Part shown: positions 52,622 through 62,269 of the stretch, in pieces | How the letters are laid out: each line of letters begins with the position of its first letter | Position numbering within the stretch: position 1 is the first letter of the stretch | The notes under the pieces: generated by a model | What the model was told of the DNA's origin: nothing | Database searches by the model: none | What the model saw: the letters and a program-made list of their open reading frames with translations, nothing else | Source of the DNA: Inquilinus limosus DSM 16000 | Lineage (GTDB): Bacteria; Pseudomonadota; Alphaproteobacteria; DSM-16000; Inquilinaceae | Reading direction: 5' to 3' | NCBI RefSeq assembly: GCF_000423185.1 | Contig: NZ_AUHM01000015.1 | Coordinates: forward strand, 1-64,000 | DNA: 64,000 nucleotides | Made by a program: the position numbers and the translations under genes

Positions 52622-52948
52622 GGATCCAGTCCCGAAGTCGCTGTTCCTCGATATCGCATCTATGGACCTGGACGGCGTCGGCGGCAACCACCAGACCCGG
52701 TGCCGTCACCGGCCGGAGATACTCCGCAATGCGGAGGTGGCGGAGCCTGAATTCAGAGCGGTCGCGCCAGGTTTCGCGAAACTATGACATAATCATTACA
52801 ATTTTCCTGTTGTGTGAACGAAGTCCTGATGTCATAGATGGTTCTCAAATCTGCAAGATTGAGCGCTCCAGAACTTCGGTGAACACCGTTCTGTCGCTGA
52901 TCGAAGAGTCTGTCGATCGGCGACCGGATCTGTATTCGGGAGGGGCTG
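52622..52948. promoter_or_regulatory. AT-richer promoter region of the 1110-residue protein gene
   Basis: 327 bases, of which about 52775-52890 is far more AT-rich than the flanking coding DNA. A perfect nine-base inverted repeat, CTATGACAT (52782-52790) and ATGTCATAG (52829-52837), spans the patch with a 38-base spacer. That spacing suits either a looped operator pair or a transcript hairpin. GGGAGGGG (52939-52946) is the ribosome site for the downstream ATG at 52949. Confidence 0.5.
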
Positions 52949-55900
52949 ATGACGACTATTGCGGGATTGCAGGACCGTGGCCCTTCGCAGACGGAGCGGT
53001 TCAGGCACAACACCTCCGCCACGCTCTGGAACCAGACTCTGGACCGGAACAGACAAGGCCCGGGGACGGTCGTCCCGGCCTACAACGCGGCGCCGGGGAA
53101 GGAGCCGGTGGAGGCGCTCGACGGCAGCAACCCGGCGAACAAGAGTACCGACGGCCAGATCACATACCGGGCGCAGCAGGGCGACAACCTGACCGAGATC
53201 GCGCGAGGCCTGGGCTATGACGAAAATCTCGACCCCGCCGTGGCGCAGCGCCTCGGCTTCGACCCGGACCGGGACTATGCCGAGCAGTACGCCGAGCTTC
53301 TGACCCGGTTCAATCCCGAGCTGGAGGCCGATCCGGACGGCCTGCCCGAGACCCATGTCATCACCGTCCTCAGCGACGAGCGGGTGGAGCGGCTGCAGCA
53401 GATCTCGGAGATCGCCGGCGGCGCGGAGTCGATCGGCGACCTGCCCCAGGCCGAGCAGAACGAGCTGCAGGACCTCATCGACGCGGATCTGGTGCCGATC
53501 GCCGGGACGATGGACCAGGAGGATTTCGAGGCGACGCTCGACGAGCGGACCGCCCATCTGCGCGCGGTGCTGCCGCAGACGGAAGGCCTCTCGGAGCTGA
53601 TCGACTCCCGGGCCGAGGATTTCCGGCTGAACATGAACGGGCTGTTCTCCGGCCTGCGCGACAGTGCCGCGCAGGCCGTGGAGAGCGGCGATTGGAGCGC
53701 GTTCCAGGGCGATGTGGAGGAGGCGCTGCGGCGCCGGATCTATCCGCCCCCGCCGGCCCAGACCTCCGACTTCGACATGGACCAGGAGGCGGCGGATTTC
53801 ATTGCCGAGCTGTCCTTCTACGGCCCGATGGATCCCGACACTCTGGAGGTCGATCCGGACTATCTCGCCGCGCTTGAAGCGGCGCGCCACCAGGTGATGG
53901 TGGCCGATCCCGCCAGCCAGGTGACCGACGGCGCCTCCCTGGAGACGGCACTGACCGGCGTGCCGCCCGATCGCGCCGACCAGATCCTGGTCGAGCTGTC
54001 GGAGATGCCGGCGACGGGAGATTATGGGGACGAAGAGAATCCGCCGACCTCGCGGCTGGCCGAGATCGTCCATCCGCTGCGCGATGGAGACATCTCGGAC
54101 GAGGACAAGGAGCTGATCGGCAACCTGAACGTCGTCGCGACGCAGGCCGGCGCCTCCGCTCCCGTCGACGATGACGGCCGCATGCAGATCAGCGACGGTG
54201 TCGCTCGCCTCGCGGCGCTGATGGCGGATGCGAACACCGGCGGTCTCGACCGGGATATGCCCAATGCATCCGGCGGTAACATGGCGCTGCGGACAGCGAT
54301 CGTCGACAGCATCAGCCACGGCGACGGCGCGACCCTAGGGGTCGCCATGGCGGCGCATTATGCGGAGGAGGGCTGGGACGAGGCCGCCGACAACATGCTC
54401 CACACCGTGGCCTTCGGCGTGGAGAACCTGACGCCGGAGGCGCGGGAGGCGACCGAGGAATACGGGCGCCTGATCGGCGATCCCCAATGGGCCGGCAGCT
54501 ATCTGGAGGGGCTGCGGGACGAGGAGGAGCTGGCCGACGCCATCCAGACCGTCCAGGACGGCAAGCTCGAGGACAATCCGGAGACGGTCTCCAAATTCGA
54601 GCGGCTCTTCGCCGGCGCCATGTCCACGGACGCGGTTCTGGAGGCGCTGCCGGAGTCCCTGCGGCACCTGGAAGGCGAGAACCTGGAAGGCTATGAGCGC
54701 CTGACGGACGCCAAGGGGGATCTGCGCCATCTCCTCGTCGGCAGCGAGGATGACGGAGACGACGCCCCGGCGCCGATGGTCCAGGTCGCGATGGCGGGAA
54801 TGTCGGCGCCGCCGGAGGCCCTGACGCTGGCGGAGGTGGAGCGGCAGTTGCAGGACATCCCGGAGTTCGAGCAGTATGCGACGCTCTACCGGGACATCTC
54901 CGACACCGAATTCGATGCCGTGTTCGGAGATGTCCTGGACACCTACGACCGGATCCAGCGGCAGCTGGACGACCCGGATGCGGACATCATCGAGCTGCCT
55001 CCCGGCATGACGTCCCTGCCGCCCACCGTCCAGGAGGTGCTGGACGGGCTGGAGGGCAAGGACCGGGCGGAGGCGCTGAACGCCCTGCGCGACGAGCCGG
55101 TGCAGGGCGCGGCGCTGCTGATGACGCTGGAGGCGCTGGAGAACAGCCAGCCCAACGGCCCCAGCGGCGGCTTCGTCTCGCGCGAGATCAAGAATTCGGG
55201 CCTGCTGGTGTCCACCGTTCTGGCGCCGCCGTCGCCGATCACGCAGGCCATCGCCGACCGCGTGAATGCAGCCGGCGGCGGGGCGGAGCCGCGGGAGGGG
55301 CTGCTTGGCCGCCGGGCCGCGGCGATTCCCTCTGCGGGGATCAGCGGCGCGCTGAACATCTGGGGTGTCCGCGAATTCGCGGCGTCCGACCGACCCGACG
55401 ACAAGGCCTGGGCGGCGGTCTTCGGCCTCCTGGCCGGCATGGACGTGTCGCGTGGGGCCGCGGCCGGCATCCAGAGCCTCCTGATCCCGCAGGGGCGGCA
55501 TGTCCGGCCGGCCACCGGCCTTCCCAGCCTGTTCAACCAGGGTGGACGGCTGGATCGCATGACCCGGTTCGGTTATGTCGATGGGCCGGGCGTCTATCGC
55601 ACCCTGGGCACGGCGTCCTCGGTCCTCACCGCGGGAGTCGCCGCCTGGACGGCGACCATCGAGTTCTCGAACGGCAATTATCTCGGCGGAGGCGTCTGGA
55701 CCACGATGGGCCTCGCATCCGTCGCCACGGTTGCGTTCGCGGGTACATCCTGGGCCGGCCCGGTGGGATGGGCTGCCGCCGCCGTCTGGCTGGCCGGCGC
55801 CAGCATCCTGCACTGGCAGTCCAGCGAAAAGCAGCGCGAGTATTTCGAGGGGGACACGCGGGCGATCCTGGCCAATCTCGATCCGCCGGTGGATCCGGAG

Positions 55901-56281
55901 CGCGCCGAAATCCTGGCCGAGGGCCGGGACGATTTCGGCGCCTCCGACGAGGCGATGGGGCGGCCGCTGTTCCCGCTGCTCGAGCAGCTGGCCGAGTACC
56001 GCGGCTACGACACCCCGGAAGAGAAGCGGGAGTTCTTCGACTACATCCTCTACAACAAGGAGGAGTTGCCCAACGACATGCTGCGGGAGCTGTCGGACCG
56101 CACCACGAACTGGATGATGGTCGACATCGACGACGACAGCTACATGGTCGACACCGAGGTCCGCGGCTTCACCTGGAACCCGACCACGATCTCGCAGCTG
56201 AGCGACTGGATCGACGGCGTGCCGCGGGACGATATCGGTTCGACCAATCCCGGCATCAGGCTGCCGCCGCGCAGGAATTGA
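52949..56281 (+). CDS. large unrecognised protein with LysM-like segment and hydrophobic C-terminal block
   Basis: 1110 residues, no signal peptide. Residues about 71-141 (ITYRAQQGDNLTEIARGLGY ... FNPELEADPDG) look like a LysM module with the GDNLTEIA hallmark. Residues 145-760 are acidic and helical with many Leu/Ala-rich repeats such as LRRRIYPPPPAQTSDF and FAGAMSTDAVLEALPESLRH. Residues about 892-955 form two or three hydrophobic segments (ASVATVAFAGTSWAGPVGWA, then AAAVWLAGASILHW). The last 150 residues are soluble (ELPNDMLRELSDRTTNWMMV). I recognise no family. It could be an injected or surface-acting effector, but no secretion genes are nearby. Confidence 0.75.
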   Translation: MTTIAGLQDRGPSQTERFRHNTSATLWNQTLDRNRQGPGTVVPAYNAAPGKEPVEALDGSNPANKSTDGQITYRAQQGDNLTEIARGLGYDENLDPAVAQRLGFDPDRDYAEQYAELLTRFNPELEADPDGLPETHVITVLSDERVERLQQISEIAGGAESIGDLPQAEQNELQDLIDADLVPIAGTMDQEDFEATLDERTAHLRAVLPQTEGLSELIDSRAEDFRLNMNGLFSGLRDSAAQAVESGDWSAFQGDVEEALRRRIYPPPPAQTSDFDMDQEAADFIAELSFYGPMDPDTLEVDPDYLAALEAARHQVMVADPASQVTDGASLETALTGVPPDRADQILVELSEMPATGDYGDEENPPTSRLAEIVHPLRDGDISDEDKELIGNLNVVATQAGASAPVDDDGRMQISDGVARLAALMADANTGGLDRDMPNASGGNMALRTAIVDSISHGDGATLGVAMAAHYAEEGWDEAADNMLHTVAFGVENLTPEAREATEEYGRLIGDPQWAGSYLEGLRDEEELADAIQTVQDGKLEDNPETVSKFERLFAGAMSTDAVLEALPESLRHLEGENLEGYERLTDAKGDLRHLLVGSEDDGDDAPAPMVQVAMAGMSAPPEALTLAEVERQLQDIPEFEQYATLYRDISDTEFDAVFGDVLDTYDRIQRQLDDPDADIIELPPGMTSLPPTVQEVLDGLEGKDRAEALNALRDEPVQGAALLMTLEALENSQPNGPSGGFVSREIKNSGLLVSTVLAPPSPITQAIADRVNAAGGGAEPREGLLGRRAAAIPSAGISGALNIWGVREFAASDRPDDKAWAAVFGLLAGMDVSRGAAAGIQSLLIPQGRHVRPATGLPSLFNQGGRLDRMTRFGYVDGPGVYRTLGTASSVLTAGVAAWTATIEFSNGNYLGGGVWTTMGLASVATVAFAGTSWAGPVGWAAAAVWLAGASILHWQSSEKQREYFEGDTRAILANLDPPVDPERAEILAEGRDDFGASDEAMGRPLFPLLEQLAEYRGYDTPEEKREFFDYILYNKEELPNDMLRELSDRTTNWMMVDIDDDSYMVDTEVRGFTWNPTTISQLSDWIDGVPRDDIGSTNPGIRLPPRRN

Positions 56282-56351
56282 CCGGCTGCCGGCGGACGCG
56301 GAGGCGCGGCTTAGGCCGGCGGTTCTTGGGAGTGGTCTTCCGGCCCACTTC

Positions 56352-56435
56352 CGTCATCGCGAGGCGCACAACGCCGTGGCGATCCAGGGGCCGGTGCCGC
56401 TGGATGGCCACGTCCCTTCGGGGCTCGCCATGACG
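56352..56435. repeat. dispersed palindromic intergenic repeat, copy 4
   Basis: About 84 bases with outer arms cgtcatcgcgag and ctcgccatgacg and inner arms gtggcgatccag and ctggatggccac. It is nearly the same as the copy at 34784. It lies between the large LysM protein gene and the convergent yejF gene. Confidence 0.9.
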
Positions 56436-56459
56436 GGTTAACGTTTCGGGCCGCCGGTA

Positions 56460-58102
<1,643 letters not shown>

Positions 58103-58106
<4 letters not shown>

Positions 58107-59242
58107 GGCGTCTGGGCCTTGGCGTCGATCACGGGGGTGGAGGCGGCGGCCGGGCCGCCGGCCGCCACCGTCTTGCGCGGGTCGAAGGCGTCGCGCAGCG
58201 CCTCGCCCATGAAGACGAGGAGGCTGAGCAGGATGGCGAGCGAGAAGAAGGCGGTGAAGCCGAGCCACGGGGCCTGCAGGTTGGCCTTGCCCTGGCTGAC
58301 CAGCTCGCCGAGCGAGGGCGACCCCGGCGGCAGGCCGAGGCCGAGGAAGTCGAGGCCGGTCAACAGGCTGATGCTGCCGGTCAGGTTGAAGGGCAGGAAG
58401 GTGACGGTGGCGACCACGGCGTTGGGCAGCACGTGCTTCCACATGATCACCCGGTCCGGCTGGCCCAGCGCCCGGGCGGCGCGGACATAGTCCAGGTTGC
58501 GAGCACGCAGGAACTCCGCCCGCACCACGCCGACCAGGCTCATCCACTCGAACAGCAGCATGATGAACAGCAGCGTCCAGAAGCCCGGCACGAAGAAGGA
58601 CGACATGATGATCAAGAGGTACAACTGCGGCATGCCTGACCAGATCTCGATCACCCGCTGGAAGATCAGGTCGGTCCAGCCGGCGAAATAGCCCTGCACC
58701 GCGCCGGCGAAGACGCCGATGACCGAGGCGATGGCGGTCAGGGTCAGGCCGAACAGGATCGAGAGGCGCAGGCCGTAGATCAGCCGGGCCAGCACGTCGC
58801 GGCCCTGGTCGTCGGTGCCGAGCCAGTTCACCGCCGAGGGCGGGGAGGGCGCGGGCTGGTCCAGGTCGTAGTTGATGGTGCGGTAGGAGAAGGGGATCAG
58901 GGGCCAGACCGCCCAGCCCTTGGCCTTGATCAGATCCTGCACATAGGGGTCGCGGTAATCCGCCTCGGTCTCGAACTCGCCGCCGAAGGCGGTCTCCGGA
59001 TATGTCGCGAGGACCGGCACGTAGTAGTGGCCATCATACTTGACCAGCAGCGGCCGGTCATTGGCGATGAACTCGGCGAACAGCGTGACCAGGAACAGGG
59101 CGATGAACAGGTAGAGCGCGATCAGCCCGCGGCGGTTGGCGCGGAAATTGGCGATGCGGCGGGCGGTGATCGGCCGGATGCGGAAGCCGAGGAAGCGCGG
59201 ATGGGCGAAATCCCGCCCCGGGGACAATGCGGCCTCAGACAT
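58103..59242 (-). CDS. yejE: oligopeptide ABC transporter permease YejE
   Basis: 379 residues. The N-terminal [20 protein letters not shown] region and first span ([20 protein letters not shown]) lead to a periplasmic loop of about 100 residues. Five more spans follow with the cytoplasmic coupling loop [20 protein letters not shown]. It ends with [19 protein letters not shown]. It pairs with YejB to form the channel. Its start overlaps the yejB stop by eight bases, so translation is coupled. Confidence 0.95.
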
Positions 59243-60344
59243 TGCGGGCCTCGAAGTCGATCCGCGGGTCGACCAGCGTGTAGGTCACGTCCTGCACCAG
59301 CTTCATCACCAGGCCCAGCAGGGTGAAGACGTAGAGCGTCGCGAACACCACCGGATAGTCGCGCTGGATCGCGGCCTCGTAGCCGAGATAGCCGAGCCCG
59401 TCGAGCGAGAAGATCACCTCGATGAACAGGGCGCCGGTGAACAGCACGCTGATGAAGGCGGCGGGGAAGCCGGCGATCACGATCAGCATGGCGTTGCGGA
59501 AGATGTGGCCGTACAGCACCCGCCCTTCGGACAACCCCTTGGCGCGGGCGGTCAGCACATACATCTTGCCGATCTCGTCGAGAAAGGAGTTCTTGGTCAG
59601 CATGGTCAGAGTGGCGAAGCCGCCGATGACCATGGCGCTGATCGGCAGCACCATGTGCCAGAGATAGTCCAGGACCTGCTGCCACCACGGCATCATCGCC
59701 CAGCCGTCGGAGACGATGCCGCGCAGCGGGAACCAGGCGAAGTAGCGGCCGCCGGCGAACAGCACGATCAGCAGCATGGCGAAGAGGAAGCCGGGGATGG
59801 CGTAGCCGATGACCACGGCGCCGGAGGTCCAGACGTCGAAGCGCGAGCCGTCGCGCACCGCCTTGCGGATGCCGAGCGGGATCGAGATCAGATAGACGAG
59901 CAGCGTGGTCCACACGCCGAGCGAGATCGACACCGGCAGCTTGGACACGACGAGATCGACCACCCGCGCGCTCTTGAAGTAGCTGCGGCCGAAATCGAAG
60001 CTCAGATAGTCGCGCATCATCAGGTAGAATCGCTCGAGCGGCGGCTTGTCGAAGCCGAACTGCTTCTCGATCTCGGCGATGAAGCGCGGATCCAGCCCCT
60101 GGGCGCCGCGGTACTTGCTGGAAGCGGCGCTGCCGCCGAGGTCGGCATTGTTGGCCGCGCCGCCGAAATCGCTGCCCCCGCCCGTGACCCGGCCCATCGC
60201 GTCCGCGGCCGTGCCCTGGATTTGCGCGATCATCTGCTCGACCGGCCCGCCGGGCGCGAACTGCACGATGACGAAATTGACCACCATGATCCCGAACAGG
60301 GTCGGGATGATCAGCAACAGGCGCCGGATGATATAGGCGAGCAT
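59235..60344 (-). CDS. yejB: oligopeptide ABC transporter permease YejB
   Basis: 369 residues. It begins [20 protein letters not shown] (first span) with a long periplasmic insertion rich in Gly/Ala ([20 protein letters not shown]) that is distinctive of YejB. Five further spans follow, with the coupling loop [20 protein letters not shown]. It forms the other half of the channel. The gene starts 56 bases downstream of the second binding-protein gene. Confidence 0.95.
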   Translation of the reverse strand: MLAYIIRRLLLIIPTLFGIMVVNFVIVQFAPGGPVEQMIAQIQGTAADAMGRVTGGGSDFGGAANNADLGGSAASSKYRGAQGLDPRFIAEIEKQFGFDKPPLERFYLMMRDYLSFDFGRSYFKSARVVDLVVSKLPVSISLGVWTTLLVYLISIPLGIRKAVRDGSRFDVWTSGAVVIGYAIPGFLFAMLLIVLFAGGRYFAWFPLRGIVSDGWAMMPWWQQVLDYLWHMVLPISAMVIGGFATLTMLTKNSFLDEIGKMYVLTARAKGLSEGRVLYGHIFRNAMLIVIAGFPAAFISVLFTGALFIEVIFSLDGLGYLGYEAAIQRDYPVVFATLYVFTLLGLVMKLVQDVTYTLVDPRIDFEARNV

Positions 60345-60400
60345 CGGTCAGGCTTTTGCCAGGGCGCGAAGGAGGCGACTATGTGCACGACGGATGCTTC

Positions 60401-62269
60401 TCACCGGCGCTGCCCCCGCAGAGATCGGGGATCGGAGCCGTCGAACCACCAGCTGTCCGGAAATCCGACGCCGTACTTCGGCCGGGTGGCCGGCCTCCCG
60501 AACATCTTCCAGTAAGCGAGGCGATGGGTATCGTCGTAGAAAGTCGGGATCGTCAGCCAGTTCCAAAGCAGATACCGATCAAGCGCGCGGCACGCGGCCA
60601 CCTTCTCGTCCCAGGTCGATGCAGCTACGGCAATCTCGACTAGGGCGTCGATTACGGGGTCTTTGACCCCCGTCATATTCTCGTTGCCTTTCTCGTCGGC
60701 AGCTTCCGACTTCCATGCTCCACGGAGCTCCTGCCCGGGAGGATAGAAGATGTTCAGCGCCGTGACCGACATGTCGAAATCATAGTTGTCCATTCGGTTG
60801 ATGTACTGTGGCACATCGACAAGCCGCGCTGTTGCCTTGATCCCGCCACGGGCAAGATTGGCGATGAAGGCGTTGACGATCTTCTCCGTCGGCTGGGAGG
60901 TGAACATGATCTCGAAGGCCATCGGCTGGCCGGTCGCAGTCTCGACCAGTGTGCCGTTCTGAACGGTCCAGCCCGCCTGAGAGAAAAGATCTCTTGCTCG
61001 CGCAAGGTTCGCACGGATGTTGCCGCTGCCGTCCGTCGTCGGCAGCCGGAAAGGTTCGGTGAAAATCTTGTCGGGGATCTTGCCTTTGAACTGGTTCAGG
61101 ATCTCGAGCTCACGGCCCTCCGGCACACCAGTGGCTGCAAAATCCGTATTGGGAAAATAGCTGTCGACCCGCTTGAACAGGTTGTAGTGGATGGTACGCC
61201 GCGCCGTCTCGAAATCATAGAACTGCGCCAAGGCCTCCCGGACCCGGACATCACGGAATTGCGGCCGCCGGGTATTGAACCAGAAGCCTGCGAAATTGGC
61301 CGGCTCGTCCGAAGGGAGCGCTTCAAGGATGAGGCGGCCGTCCTTGACCGCAGGAACATTGGTGAAGCCGGTCGCCCATTCCTGGCTCTGCGTGACCTCG
61401 ATAAAGTCGAACGCACCGGCCTTGAGTGCTTCATACATGACGTTGTTGTCACGGTAATAATCGTAGCCGATCTCGTCGAAGTTCCCGAGACCGACGTTCT
61501 GTGGCAGCGAACGTCCCCAGAAGTCAGGTACCCGCTCGTATACGATCGAGCGCCCCGGATCGACGCTCTTGATCTTGTAGGTGCTGCTGCCGAGAGGAGG
61601 GTCGAGGACGGGGTCGTCGAAAGTCCGGTTCTGCCACCAGTGCTTCGGCAGGATCGGGAAGGTGGCGATCGCCATGAGCAGATTGGGGTTCTGCAGCGAC
61701 TTGGCGCTGAAGCGGACGGTGTGATCGTCCAGGGCTTCGATCCTGTCGACATCGGCGTAGAAGCGGATCCGAAGCCGCGGTGCACCCTTGTCGCGCAAGG
61801 TCTCGTGCGTGAACACGACATCGTGCGCCGTCATTGGCGTACCATCGTGGAAATGCGCCTCGGGGCGCATCTTGAATACCATCCAGGAATTGTCCTCGGC
61901 GTGTTCGATGCTGTGCGCGACATAGGCATAATACGCGGTCAGTTCGTCCGCGTTGGCGGCGATCAGCGCATCGTAGATAAGATTGAGGCCGGCGCCCGGC
62001 GTACCGCGGGTGATCAGGCTGTTCAGGCTGTCGAAGGTGCCGAAGGCCGCGAGGCGCAGTGACCCGCCGACGGGAGCGTCCGGCCTGACGTAATCCCAGT
62101 GCTTGAAGTCGGCAGGATACTTCGGCGGCAGCTTCAGCTCGGTAAGGGCATAGGTCTTTCCGGCGGAAGCGGCTTCGGCGTGGGCAAGCCTGCTGTTCAG
62201 GGCATAGCGCAGGAATGGCAGGCTGGCCGCCCCGAGGGCGAAGCTCCGTCGCGTCAGCATTGTCATCAT
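60401..62269 (-). CDS. oligopeptide ABC binding protein, second YejA paralogue
   Basis: 622 residues from ATG 62269 (a second ATG follows at 62266), with GAGGAGG ahead. A signal peptide (RRSFALGAASLPFLRYALNS) is followed by the SBP_bac_5 fold: RPDAPVGGSLRLAAFGTFDS, FKMRPEAHFHDGTPMTAHDV, TFPILPKHWWQNRTFDDPVL and YFPNTDFAATGVPEGRELEI. The ATG shares a base with the upstream paralogue's stop. Its base composition is visibly lower in GC than that of all four neighbours (by eye near 57-60% versus about 70%), hinting at transfer or gene conversion. Confidence 0.92.
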   Translation of the reverse strand: MMTMLTRRSFALGAASLPFLRYALNSRLAHAEAASAGKTYALTELKLPPKYPADFKHWDYVRPDAPVGGSLRLAAFGTFDSLNSLITRGTPGAGLNLIYDALIAANADELTAYYAYVAHSIEHAEDNSWMVFKMRPEAHFHDGTPMTAHDVVFTHETLRDKGAPRLRIRFYADVDRIEALDDHTVRFSAKSLQNPNLLMAIATFPILPKHWWQNRTFDDPVLDPPLGSSTYKIKSVDPGRSIVYERVPDFWGRSLPQNVGLGNFDEIGYDYYRDNNVMYEALKAGAFDFIEVTQSQEWATGFTNVPAVKDGRLILEALPSDEPANFAGFWFNTRRPQFRDVRVREALAQFYDFETARRTIHYNLFKRVDSYFPNTDFAATGVPEGRELEILNQFKGKIPDKIFTEPFRLPTTDGSGNIRANLARARDLFSQAGWTVQNGTLVETATGQPMAFEIMFTSQPTEKIVNAFIANLARGGIKATARLVDVPQYINRMDNYDFDMSVTALNIFYPPGQELRGAWKSEAADEKGNENMTGVKDPVIDALVEIAVAASTWDEKVAACRALDRYLLWNWLTIPTFYDDTHRLAYWKMFGRPATRPKYGVGFPDSWWFDGSDPRSLRGQRR

